Position numbers and translations under genes: made by a program | Source: a virus | Length of the DNA: 64,000 bases | Direction: 5' to 3' (one strand) | Virus record (IMG/VR): IMGVR_UViG_3300046373_000039 | Location: 1 to 64,000 of that record | Shown: in pieces, positions 51,625-59,608 of the stretch | How the letters are laid out: each line of letters begins with the position of its first letter | Position numbering within the stretch: the stretch's first letter is position 1 | Notes under the pieces: generated by a model | Seen by the model: the letters and a program-made list of their open reading frames with translations, nothing else | The model's database searches: none | What the model was told of the DNA's origin: nothing

Positions 51625-52121
51625 CAGAGTACACCCTCAATAATAGAAGCAGCACCTGATGCAAGGTTGATAAGTTCTTGTAGAATACCACTAGCGTCTT
51701 GGTTACTACCAATATTTATAACAGCTTGGGAGGATTTCAGTATCCAAGTACGAGTGTCAAAGTTTGTACTTTGAATCATATTAGGCACACCCTCAATCCA
51801 AGTGCTGGTAGAGAAGAAAAGGTCAGTCCCTGATAAATCCTTAATAAACAGAGGAAATTTACCAACCTGAGATAACTCATCTAGTTGCCAAAGCTTAGTT
51901 AGAATATCATTAGACGTGGAGCCACGATGGAAAGTTAGTGAAATCGTGTAGGTTTGACTATTAGTATATATCCTAGCAACTTGCCCATCTGTTGTTTCTG
52001 TGGAACCGTAGGCTACTTTATCTTTGCTTATGCTGATAAAAGTTCCATCAGCGAATCCATCTAAAGGTATACCGAAAGCAAGACAATTGACAGCTTCTGG
52101 AGAGTAATTTGCTAATGTCAT
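51624..52121 (-). CDS. Tail tube-like protein 2 (165 aa)
   Basis: Shares NYSPEAVNCLAFGIPLDGFA then DGTFISIS with the first tube gene (NYSPDDF...GFADGTFVSM) and LFIKDLSGTDLFFSTSTWIE with its VTIKDLSGQTVVSSNSAIIA. Same size and fold are expected. The start overlaps the stop of the preceding gene in the same unit. Probably a minor tube or baseplate-proximal ring protein. Confidence 0.7.
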   Translation of the reverse strand: MTLANYSPEAVNCLAFGIPLDGFADGTFISISKDKVAYGSTETTDGQVARIYTNSQTYTISLTFHRGSTSNDILTKLWQLDELSQVGKFPLFIKDLSGTDLFFSTSTWIEGVPNMIQSTNFDTRTWILKSSQAVINIGSNQDASGILQELINLASGAASIIEGVL

Positions 52122-52139
52122 TATTATTCCTTAAGTACA

Positions 52140-52157
52140 AGGGGCCTTTCAGCCCCT
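52140..52157 (-). terminator. Hairpin after the main tube gene (attenuator)
   Basis: AGGGGC (52140-52145) pairs with GCCCCT (52152-52157). On the leftward strand it is followed by TGTACTT, a weak T tract. It would lower transcription after the abundant tube protein. Confidence 0.5.
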
Positions 52158-52165
52158 ATTAGGCA

Positions 52166-52699
52166 TTAAGGATTCAACCGCCAGCGACTCTCAACCGTAC
52201 CACCAGCAGCCTCAACAGCAGCCACTTCAGCAGGAGCCAGAGGGATATTACCACCAATAAACAAGTCGCTACCAAACAGATAGATCTGCCAATCACGGGT
52301 AGAAGTTTCTGAACTAAACTCTACAGCAGGTGGTGCAGCGATGATAGCGCTGTTAGAAGAAACAACAGTCTGACCACTCAAATCTTTGATGGTTACAGAA
52401 AAAACCCATGTATTATCTGTGGTTTGAGCATCAGCAATTTGAAGTTGTTGCAAAACAGTGTTTGATGGTGAATATTGATGCAAAGTAACATCAACAGTCA
52501 TACCAGTTACTTTACGCTTAACTCGACCGAATGAATTAGAAGTGCCAACACCCTGATAGGGGGTAGAACTTGGAACCAAGCGGTTCATTGAAACGAAAGT
52601 ACCGTCTGCAAAACCGCTTACAGTGTGTACAAAGTCACCTTTCGAAATAACAATTGTAAAATCGTCAGGGGAGTAGTTACCAATATAATTTGAAGCCAT
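52166..52699 (-). CDS. Main tail tube protein, DUF3277-like (177 aa)
   Basis: Begins NYIGNYSPDDFTIVISKGDF and contains SGFADGTFVSMNRL, LHQYSPSNTVLQQLQIADAQ and VTIKDLSGQTVVSSNSAIIA, the pattern of the short tube proteins of contractile phages with DUF3383 sheaths. First of three paralogues, closest to the sheath, and followed by an attenuator hairpin, so it is the likely bulk tube protein. Confidence 0.8.
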   Translation of the reverse strand: MASNYIGNYSPDDFTIVISKGDFVHTVSGFADGTFVSMNRLVPSSTPYQGVGTSNSFGRVKRKVTGMTVDVTLHQYSPSNTVLQQLQIADAQTTDNTWVFSVTIKDLSGQTVVSSNSAIIAAPPAVEFSSETSTRDWQIYLFGSDLFIGGNIPLAPAEVAAVEAAGGTVESRWRLNP

Positions 52700-52701
52700 T
52701 G

Positions 52702-53580
52702 TTAATTTTCCTGTGTTGCCCAGCTAAAACCGGGTGTATTATTCTTGAGACGGTTATAAATCATCTTCTTAGTAAACTCAGTATTTCTAGCCGCTTCTAA
52801 GATAGAGCCGTAGACAACACCGTTTATTTCTACAGGTTTAGACCTGTGATGGGCAAATCCAGTCCTTCCGAACATATGATTTTCTTCACCTTTTTGACCC
52901 TTAGGTCTCCCACATTGCTCTATAAAACCATCCCTAATTCTTTTATATAAAGCACTTTTCTTTTGACCTAAATAATTAGCGGCTCTAGTCAATGTATCAA
53001 ACCAAAATCCTGCAACATATGTTGGTATTTCAATGGAATCTTTACGCGGTTTAAAGGTACGTTGTGTATGTCCTAAGTTACCGTCTCTACGCCACTTGTG
53101 AAGTTGCGTTATATTTACAGATAACGCAATGGAAGCATCTTCTAGATGAGGAAACCAGAAGCCAGATACATAGTGCGGGTCATATTCTTTTCTTCGACCA
53201 ATCACTATTCCCTTATTCCAAGCCACGTTCTCCGAATGGTATTTGTTAAGCCCTTCTGAAATTTTAACTTTCATCTCATTCGACAAAAGTATTGCTCCAG
53301 TTTTAGGGTTTCCCAAAATCAGGTTGTAACCCTCTTCTATAGAGTTGTATGCAACAATAGCCTTCTCTTCTAGATCAAGGATATAAGACTCTTCTCCTAC
53401 ACACAATATAACATACTCAAAATTCTCCGAACGGTATTTTTGGATAGAGTTTCTAAGTTTCGTGCAAGTTGAGTACGGACTGCAATGCTCTTTAAATCTT
53501 GTGTCTGGTCTACACGTCATACCAATATAAACTTTCTGATTTATTTTATTAGTAATCTTGTATAAGTAAAATTTACGCAT
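52702..53580 (-). CDS. GIY-YIG homing endonuclease with NUMOD-like repeats (292 aa)
   Basis: Start chosen at ATG 53580, which has GGGAGG 6 nt upstream; the long in-frame extension upstream overlaps the sheath gene and is not protein-like. The N-terminus has the GIY-YIG form YLYKITNKINQKVYIGMTCR, with later R and E residues. A NUMOD3-like basic segment (SNEMKVKISEGLNKYHSE) and three helix-turn-helix-like repeats (SGFWFPHLEDASIALSVNIT; AGFWFDTLTRAANYLGQKKS; GVVYGSILEAARNTEFTKK) follow. It sits between sheath and tube genes. Confidence 0.9.
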   Translation of the reverse strand: MRKFYLYKITNKINQKVYIGMTCRPDTRFKEHCSPYSTCTKLRNSIQKYRSENFEYVILCVGEESYILDLEEKAIVAYNSIEEGYNLILGNPKTGAILLSNEMKVKISEGLNKYHSENVAWNKGIVIGRRKEYDPHYVSGFWFPHLEDASIALSVNITQLHKWRRDGNLGHTQRTFKPRKDSIEIPTYVAGFWFDTLTRAANYLGQKKSALYKRIRDGFIEQCGRPKGQKGEENHMFGRTGFAHHRSKPVEINGVVYGSILEAARNTEFTKKMIYNRLKNNTPGFSWATQEN

Positions 53581-53641
53581 TAAAACCTCCCAGTAAATAA
53601 ATATTGATTTTACCACATGAGAGGTTTTAACACAAGGCATT

Positions 53642-54934
53642 TTATACACTAAGGTAGAACTGAATGTCCACAGATCTAATCGCACCAGCAAGACGTGCTC
53701 TAATGACAAATACACCAGCAGCACGTTGAGCACGTAGTGTTGGGCTGATTGACAGCACAGGAGGAGTTTGCACAGTCCAGCCAGAATCAATCATGCCATT
53801 GTTTTCAGCCAGAGATAGCACAGAACGAATTTCGTTCTCTACAATCAAAAGGCCTGGATCAGTCATAGGAATTTTAAGGCTGTTAATGATACGGAAATAA
53901 ATACCTTCCTGAAGTCTGGCTTTTAGCCAATCTTTAGAAATCTGAATATCAATAGGTTTTCCGTCAAACATGTTACCGTCTTGGAATACATCAACACCAC
54001 CTTTACGGCGGAAAAAGTTCCATGATTTAGCACGCAAGTTAACAATCTGGCTAGGGCTCAAGATACTTCGAGTAACACCGGCAGCACGCTTAAAGTCCCA
54101 ATCGTTTGAGCCAGGAGTTACAGCCAATTGACTACCGGACCATGCCGCTTCTGGAAACTCGGTTGCAGCAGTTGCAGACCAAGCACCGAAAGTCCGACCA
54201 GCGGACTTAGCATTAAGTTTGTAACCAATGTCTGTAACACCGGCAGTCGGCGCTACTACATCAGCAGAGGAAAGACCATAGATCTTATCCATGGCTTGAA
54301 TAGTATCAGACAAAGCCTCTTGTTCAGCTACAACCTGTGTTTCAGCGAGAAGCTCATACCATACGTCATTTTCAGCATCAACTGCCAACAGCGCATCCGG
54401 CCAAGTTTCAGTTGGGGTAGCATTGGTTAGTGTCACATTAGACGAACTTGTCAGACTCCAAGCACTACCAGGCGTAGTTGGAGCTACTGTGAAAGTCCCA
54501 TCCAAGTTATCGGTAAAACTAATACCTGTAGGAGAACCAACAGCAGTATCGAGACCTGCAACAATTTCAATAGCAGTTGCAGAAGCATCAGAAGTAAAGG
54601 TGTAGGTAGTCCCATTAATGCTAATGGAATATACTGTTGAGTTAGCAACAGTTACTGTACCAGTAACGCTATTTACTTGACGACGACCAATAACTAAAGA
54701 AGGAATTGGAGCACCGATTACAGAGTCTTGACCGAACGCTTTACTAGCCATTTTATAGACATTGCTAGTAGTGGGAAAATCAGCGCCTACTTCATTGATA
54801 GTCAAGTACGTACGAGCACGTTCAGCAAAATTAGTGAAGGTGGCAAGAATGAGGGGAATTGCAAAAGAAGCCGTAGCGATTGCAGTAGTCTGATCGGTAA
54901 TAACTACCCTAACTACATCATCTAAATCACTCAT
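53642..54934 (-). CDS. Tail sheath protein, DUF3383-like (430 aa)
   Basis: N-terminal VVRVVITDQTTAIATASFAI then PLILATFTNFAERARTYLTI is typical of DUF3383 sheath proteins. The C-terminal half (AWSGSQLAVTPGSNDWDFKR, QISKDWLKARLQEGIYFRII, then VIRARLAGAIRSVDIQFYLS) carries the conserved sheath core. Residues about 90-170 form an inserted domain (NSTVYSISINGTTYTFTSDA then SATAIEIVAGLDTAVG) that is also in the gpJ-like protein. It forms the contractile sheath. Confidence 0.88.
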   Translation of the reverse strand: MSDLDDVVRVVITDQTTAIATASFAIPLILATFTNFAERARTYLTINEVGADFPTTSNVYKMASKAFGQDSVIGAPIPSLVIGRRQVNSVTGTVTVANSTVYSISINGTTYTFTSDASATAIEIVAGLDTAVGSPTGISFTDNLDGTFTVAPTTPGSAWSLTSSSNVTLTNATPTETWPDALLAVDAENDVWYELLAETQVVAEQEALSDTIQAMDKIYGLSSADVVAPTAGVTDIGYKLNAKSAGRTFGAWSATAATEFPEAAWSGSQLAVTPGSNDWDFKRAAGVTRSILSPSQIVNLRAKSWNFFRRKGGVDVFQDGNMFDGKPIDIQISKDWLKARLQEGIYFRIINSLKIPMTDPGLLIVENEIRSVLSLAENNGMIDSGWTVQTPPVLSISPTLRAQRAAGVFVIRARLAGAIRSVDIQFYLSV

Positions 54935-54967
54935 ATTTTATTATGATCCTTAATTATGTAGCGATTG

Positions 54968-55507
54968 CTACGGGTAAATAATACTTTCTGGAATTTTTAT
55001 AATTACTGGAATCTCTGAAGTTTCGTCAGCAATGACTACACCATCAACAGAGTCAATAAGTTGGTTTGTAACAACAATATAGCTAAAAGTCACGTCCATG
55101 TTATGGTATTCAACCCACTTTGTATCTGGTTTTTGAGGTGCCCTACGAATCTGACTCTTCCTCATAAAACCTAATCTGTTTCTGTTCAATTCCAACCGTG
55201 TAAGGGGATTGTTATTGACATTGTTGTTAAAGCTTTGTGACATCTCACCACTCAAGTTACCGATAAAACTAAACTGACACATTATTTCATATGCAACTTG
55301 AAATGTTAGTGTTTCATCAGTATTAACTAAAGTTGATGTGCTATGATGTCCTTGTTGCTCATCATTCAAAACATTGATCACAACATAACTAACAGAGGGT
55401 TCTGGTCCATTCTCATGACTGAAAATAACCATCGGATTAGTAAACTCTGACAAAGCTGCAATAGCACTTGTGCGGATGGCTTGTTTCAAGTCTGTAAATA
55501 TAGCCAT
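54968..55507 (-). CDS. Tail terminator-like protein (179 aa)
   Basis: Start at ATG 55507, overlapping the preceding stop (TGATG). Sequence AIFTDLKQAIRTSAIAALSE then FTNPMVIFSHENGPEPSVSY resembles the phage neck/tail terminator family LIC_12616 (an N-terminal helix, then a beta-rich domain with EPSVSYVVINVL). Located just upstream of the sheath gene, as tail terminators are. Confidence 0.65.
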   Translation of the reverse strand: MAIFTDLKQAIRTSAIAALSEFTNPMVIFSHENGPEPSVSYVVINVLNDEQQGHHSTSTLVNTDETLTFQVAYEIMCQFSFIGNLSGEMSQSFNNNVNNNPLTRLELNRNRLGFMRKSQIRRAPQKPDTKWVEYHNMDVTFSYIVVTNQLIDSVDGVVIADETSEIPVIIKIPESIIYP

Positions 55508-55989
55508 CAATTACTTCCTTTATTATCTACTTTAAACTCAATAGAGTTGTACAGCGTATCAGAATCTCTCAGAGGATCATTAAATCCTTTTTCAGCAACA
55601 GTAAACGGAGAGTTAGGCGGTGTATCCCAGTCAGCAACAGCTTTCTTAAGATCAGCCTTGGCCTGTACACCAATCCTTGTATACTCTTGTTTAAAGGTAG
55701 ACTTTCCTTCGGCAATTCTCTGCATACTATCTACAAAGAGTTTGTCATAAGACCCTTTCTTTATAGGTGCCATAAACCCAACACGAATAGCTGGGCGGGT
55801 GGGGATATTCTTAGCTGGTAATCCTTCTTCTTGCCACTGCCACACTTGTGCTACAGCTAAGTTATCATTATCAGAACCATAATTTACAGGCTCTACAATT
55901 CCAACCTGAACCTCTTGACCAGAAGCTTTGAGAAGATCCTTTTTCATCTTATCCCATACAGAAGTATCTACTTTTAATGTAAACGCCAT
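55507..55989 (-). CDS. Neck or tail completion protein, HK97 gp10-like (160 aa)
   Basis: Begins AFTLKVDTSVWDKMKKDLLK and has QEVQVGIVEPVNYGSDNDNL then LAVAQVWQWQEEGLPAKNIP and TRPAIRVGF, the pattern V-G-I ... A-x-x-x-E-x-G...IPxRPxxR of phage gp10/gpG-like tail completion proteins. Position between head closure and tail terminator agrees. Confidence 0.7.
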   Translation of the reverse strand: MAFTLKVDTSVWDKMKKDLLKASGQEVQVGIVEPVNYGSDNDNLAVAQVWQWQEEGLPAKNIPTRPAIRVGFMAPIKKGSYDKLFVDSMQRIAEGKSTFKQEYTRIGVQAKADLKKAVADWDTPPNSPFTVAEKGFNDPLRDSDTLYNSIEFKVDNKGSN

Positions 55990-55998
55990 AGATACTCC

Positions 55999-56367
55999 TT
56001 AGTTTGGTGTCAATTCCACGCGGGCACATTTGGCCTCATAGTGATCCCGGACGCCCATTGAAAACTTTTGAGTTTTCATAACTTCGTACCAATCACCATC
56101 CCAAAGAAACCTATCTGCACCATACCCTTCAGTACCTTCCTTCTTAGATCTAACTAAATCAGCTGTAAACAACCACATCCAACTTTTAGTTCTATCAGCT
56201 TCTGGTAGAAGGTACACTTGGTAATCCGAAAAAGGGTGAACGTTAGCTTGTATTGTTACAGCTACTTCATCTCCCTCTACCCAACGACCTTTTACATATG
56301 ATCCTTCAGAATGACGTACAATGCTTACATGTGTTTTTCTAACTAAAGAAAAATCTGCTATTGTCAT
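55999..56367 (-). CDS. Head closure-like protein (122 aa)
   Basis: Start at ATG 56367, overlapping the preceding stop. Beta-rich (KTHVSIVRHSEGSYVKGRWV, VTIQANVHPFSDYQVYLLPE, FLWDGDWYEVMKTQKFSMGV) as in head-completion proteins that seal the connector. The H-x-x-x-G-x-x...G-R-W-V-E-G pattern is common in this position. Family name uncertain. Confidence 0.6.
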   Translation of the reverse strand: MTIADFSLVRKTHVSIVRHSEGSYVKGRWVEGDEVAVTIQANVHPFSDYQVYLLPEADRTKSWMWLFTADLVRSKKEGTEGYGADRFLWDGDWYEVMKTQKFSMGVRDHYEAKCARVELTPN

Positions 56368-56840
56368 AACCACTGACCTCTTTCATAGAAAGAGTTTATG
56401 TAGAAATCATATCCTTCATTATTCCACAGATAATGATTATAAGGGCATCCTGCAATTCTTGGTAAACAAAGTCTTACGTTGTCTCTGTTTATATTATTCT
56501 TCCACATATCTGATCTAGAAATACCACCAGCATATGGCATACCTACATAGAGAGAACTTTCACCTTTATCAATCAGATCATCTAAAGCTGCTGAGTAAAG
56601 TTTAGCAAAATCACTCCAAACTTCGTAGTGACCCGCCTTCTCTCTTGTAGGGGATTTAGCAATTTGAAACTTAATGACTTTAGCAGCTGCGATAGCTGCT
56701 AGCATCTCATCACCTTCATACTTATCTAGGTAATATTGATAAGTACTGTCGTCCAAGATTTCAAAGTCAGAAAATACATCGCCAACTAGTAACCTTACAC
56801 GATCTATTAGATTTGTTGTTGGATCCCCCGTGAAAGGCAT
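56364..56840 (-). CDS. Head-tail adaptor-like protein (158 aa)
   Basis: N-terminal NLIDRVRLLVGDVFSDFEIL then DDSTYQYYLDKYEGDEMLAA and helices resemble head-tail connector proteins (D..R.L.GD....IL.D..Y...L). The middle (FAKLYSAALDDLIDKGESSL) fits too. The C-terminal part is Tyr- and Asn-rich. Located between capsid and head closure genes. Confidence 0.65.
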   Translation of the reverse strand: MPFTGDPTTNLIDRVRLLVGDVFSDFEILDDSTYQYYLDKYEGDEMLAAIAAAKVIKFQIAKSPTREKAGHYEVWSDFAKLYSAALDDLIDKGESSLYVGMPYAGGISRSDMWKNNINRDNVRLCLPRIAGCPYNHYLWNNEGYDFYINSFYERGQWL

Positions 56841-56851
56841 AGTTGGTTTCC

Positions 56852-57037
56852 TTAAACTTTAAGTGCAGCGATTAGTTCATTAACTTTTGCAACAGTCGTT
56901 GGCAAGTCTGCGCCACCAGCAAGTGGAGCTACGTTGGCAGGTTTAGTTGCCTGACCTGTACCAATGTCCACAAGCAGTTTACGCAAAGCAAACCAAAAAC
57001 CACCACGCTGATAGTCGGGTTTTAATTCCAGAGCCAT
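56852..57037 (-). CDS. Small head fibre-like protein (61 aa)
   Basis: Small protein MALELKPDYQRGGFWFALRK followed by LLVDIGTGQATKPANVAPLA and a terminal helix VAKVNELIAALKV. The end resembles short head fibre/decoration proteins located just downstream of the capsid gene in some phages. Tentative. Confidence 0.5.
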   Translation of the reverse strand: MALELKPDYQRGGFWFALRKLLVDIGTGQATKPANVAPLAGGADLPTTVAKVNELIAALKV

Positions 57038-57064
57038 TTTTTATTCCTTCTTTAATAAAGTACA

Positions 57065-57082
57065 GAGGGGATTTCTCCCCTC
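57065..57082 (-). terminator. Hairpin after the capsid gene (attenuator)
   Basis: GAGGGG (57065-57070) pairs with CCCCTC (57077-57082). On the leftward strand it is followed by TGTACTTTATT. It would reduce transcription after the abundant capsid protein. Confidence 0.55.
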
Positions 57083-57100
57083 ATAAAGTTAACCTAACTC

Positions 57101-58204
57101 TTATGGAGTATAAGGTTGAACTGGTACAGTACCTGTTGGCAGGTAAGCAACTACGATTTCTTGTGGACGAGATACGAAGTTCAAGAGGTTACTTTCAGTC
57201 TCGATTTCGATAATTTCGTCTTTAGGGTCACGGAATTCCCAAGCATAAGAAGCCTGTGCAACAGTGTTTACAGTGCTAAACTTATTAGGGGTAGCGTAGT
57301 AAGTTGTGAACAGGTCTTGTACACCCAGTGGCAGGAAGTAAGCTTGGCCTTCTGGGATGAAGGTAGTACCGGCTTGTGGACGAACTTCGTAGAAGGTTAC
57401 ACCTTGGTATTCGAAGCTACGATACAGAACACCTTGGTCACCAGGAACCAGACCACCAACTTGACGGTTCAACAGCAGGTTGGAAGTACCACCAGCAAGT
57501 TGAGCTTTCAGAATATCAGTGATATAAGGATTGTTGATCAGTGCTTGGAAATAAGTAGGTGAGCACAGAGCAATGAAACGGTTAACAACTTCGCCAGATT
57601 GCAGATTGTCTTGCAGAGCAGCGACAACGTTGTTAATCATAGCATCAGGAGTGGTGGATGCAACAAGATCAGTTACGATCTGAGTACGAGAAACACCGAA
57701 CTGCTGATAGAAGTTCTGGGTCACTGTGCCACGAGGTGCATACACACCACCAGTGGTGATCAGGTTGAAACGGGACACTTCACGAACCCATGCGTGAGCC
57801 TTACGGGCTTTAGCAAGTTTACGTTGGCGTACTGCTTCGATAGTTTCCAGATCATTGCCTTGGTACACTTGAGCCCATGCAGCAATACCTTCAACATCTT
57901 GTGGAGTGATTGCATAAGAAGCTGGGAAGTGTGGAACATCAATACGAAGGTATTGTTTGTTATCTGGGGTCAGAGTTTGTGACTTTTCACCCCAGTTGTA
58001 GTCTTGTAGAGCACCACTAAGTACTTCAGTGTATACTGGAACCAGAGCATGTTTCTGGGTCAGGAATACATCTTCGAACAGGCCAAGTTGGTCCATAAGA
58101 AAGAAGCGGTTAGGGATTACGTTAATTGGTTGTGTGATTTCGATACGAAGGTTGGCGTTAGCCGGATCGAAAGCAAGAGCTTTGCTCAGGAATTGCTCAG
58201 ACAT
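57101..58204 (-). CDS. Major capsid protein, lambda gpE family (367 aa)
   Basis: The N-terminal region INVIPNRFFLMDQLGLFEDV followed by PVYTEV and the later KARKAHAWVREVSRFNLITT block are typical of the lambda gpE-like major capsid family. The chain length (about 340-370) and position downstream of a D-like decoration protein match lambda D/E. The HK97-like fold is expected. A hairpin follows the gene. Confidence 0.85.
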   Translation of the reverse strand: MSEQFLSKALAFDPANANLRIEITQPINVIPNRFFLMDQLGLFEDVFLTQKHALVPVYTEVLSGALQDYNWGEKSQTLTPDNKQYLRIDVPHFPASYAITPQDVEGIAAWAQVYQGNDLETIEAVRQRKLAKARKAHAWVREVSRFNLITTGGVYAPRGTVTQNFYQQFGVSRTQIVTDLVASTTPDAMINNVVAALQDNLQSGEVVNRFIALCSPTYFQALINNPYITDILKAQLAGGTSNLLLNRQVGGLVPGDQGVLYRSFEYQGVTFYEVRPQAGTTFIPEGQAYFLPLGVQDLFTTYYATPNKFSTVNTVAQASYAWEFRDPKDEIIEIETESNLLNFVSRPQEIVVAYLPTGTVPVQPYTP

Positions 58205-58226
58205 TATATTTTTCCTTAGATAATTA

Positions 58227-58628
58227 TTAAACAGCTACCAAAACATCAATACCTTGAGCATTGAGTTGAGTAGTTACGATAGCCATCTGAGCAGTACTAA
58301 TACCGTTCACAGATTTGAGTAGGAAATCGCTCACTTGAGCGGGACCACGCCACATAACCAAGCCCAATGCGTTAGCAGTAAGGGTAAAGGTAGGACGCAC
58401 GTCATAGTGGTCGCCAAGTACGATAGCCAATACAGAACCGGCTGGAACAGCCGCGCCTGCAACATATTTAGCGAAGGTAGCACTCAGGGCAGTACCAACA
58501 ACCAAAGTACCCAGAGGATAGGTGCCAGCAGGAAGAGTTACTTCTTCACGGCAGTAGCCATCAGCAGGGGAGAATTCACGTACAACCAGATCACCAAGGG
58601 TGCGGATGTTAAAATCAGTAAGAGGCAT
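58227..58628 (-). CDS. Head decoration protein, lambda gpD-like (133 aa)
   Basis: Begins MPLTDFNIRTLGDLVVREFS and is Gly/Ala/Val-rich with beta pattern (YPLGTLVVGTALSATFAKYV, GSVLAIVLGDHYDV) and a final SVNGISTAQMAIVTTQLNAQ helix. Size and place just upstream of the gpE-like gene fit lambda D, which binds capsid trimers. Confidence 0.78.
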   Translation of the reverse strand: MPLTDFNIRTLGDLVVREFSPADGYCREEVTLPAGTYPLGTLVVGTALSATFAKYVAGAAVPAGSVLAIVLGDHYDVRPTFTLTANALGLVMWRGPAQVSDFLLKSVNGISTAQMAIVTTQLNAQGIDVLVAV

Positions 58629-59608
58629 TATTTACCTTCCTTATTATTGAACTTTTCTTGATAGGATTTAGTCAGAGCGGCTACGCCGTCTTCTTCGACT
58701 TGAGTATTAGTCTCGCCTGAAACGCCTTTTTCTTTGAACATATCAGATTCTTCAACAGCTTTTTTGTCTTTAGCCATTGCTTTAACGATAGTTTCAAAAG
58801 CTTCAGCGCCTAGTGCCTCGGTTGATTTGTAGAGAACTTCTACCTGATCTTCGGCAATACCTGCTTCTTTTAGGACGGCTTTACGGCCTTTTTCTACAGA
58901 TTCTTTTTCTTTGGCTTCAAAGCCTTTAACAACTTCCAGAAGACCATCAAGTTCAGCTTGTTTGGCTACTAGTTTTTCTTCTTGTTCTTTAACAGCTTTA
59001 GCAACAGCTTCTTCAACTGCTTTGCTAATCTGTTCTTCGTGAACTGCTTTAGTTACGAACTCAGACATTTGTTTACCTTTATTTTTGGTCTTTTCCACAG
59101 AGGGAGAGGTTGTATCGGGTGATACAGTTACGCCCTCTTTCGAGGACAATGCTTGTTCGAACTTCTTCTGTGTTTCAAGAAGTAGGAGCAATTCTTCAGG
59201 TTTAAGGTTAGCGATAGCTTTATGTACCTCGGCTTCACTCTTATCCATAACCAAGGACTTCATTAGAGTTACGGCTTCAACGCGCTCATCAAGCCACTCT
59301 TGATACCAATCTTTATACTCTTCAGGATCTTCTTCAGACTCAACATCCATACCCATAATACGGGCAAGAACAATTGCATCGTCATACCACATACAAAAGA
59401 AAGTGGTTAGGAAGTCAACAATGTTCATTTCAACTTGAACCATTGTAGCTTTTTCTACTTGATCTTCTGTAATACTTTTGGTGGCTTTGGTCAGCAAAGT
59501 AGTTACGCCGTTAGCTGGACCGCCTTGATGTTTACCAACCAAGGCTACGTGACTACCTGTCCCTTCAAAATTAAAGTTAGATAGCCGCTTACGTGCTTGT
59601 TCTGTCAT
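58628..59608 (-). CDS. Scaffold-containing head assembly protein (326 aa)
   Basis: The ATG at 59608 overlaps the protease stop. Residues 1-150 are mixed and helical (TEDQVEKATMVQVEMNIVDF). The C-terminal half is charged, Lys/Glu-rich coiled coil (AVEEAVAKAVKEQEEKLVAK then KEKESVEKGRKAVLKEAGIA), as expected of a scaffold. An internal ATG at 59068 has AAAGG 7 nt upstream and would give a separate 146-residue scaffold, like nested scaffold genes in lambda-type phages. Confidence 0.7.
   Translation of the reverse strand: MTEQARKRLSNFNFEGTGSHVALVGKHQGGPANGVTTLLTKATKSITEDQVEKATMVQVEMNIVDFLTTFFCMWYDDAIVLARIMGMDVESEEDPEEYKDWYQEWLDERVEAVTLMKSLVMDKSEAEVHKAIANLKPEELLLLLETQKKFEQALSSKEGVTVSPDTTSPSVEKTKNKGKQMSEFVTKAVHEEQISKAVEEAVAKAVKEQEEKLVAKQAELDGLLEVVKGFEAKEKESVEKGRKAVLKEAGIAEDQVEVLYKSTEALGAEAFETIVKAMAKDKKAVEESDMFKEKGVSGETNTQVEEDGVAALTKSYQEKFNNKEGK

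Noticed and set aside
53581-53790. Long N-terminal extension of the GIY-YIG gene
   Set aside because: The extension overlaps the sheath 3' end, is not protein-like, and ATG 53580 has a near-perfect ribosome binding site.
57599-57982. Rightward ORF of 127 codons inside the capsid gene
   Set aside because: Opposite strand of the well-supported capsid gene, no ribosome binding site.
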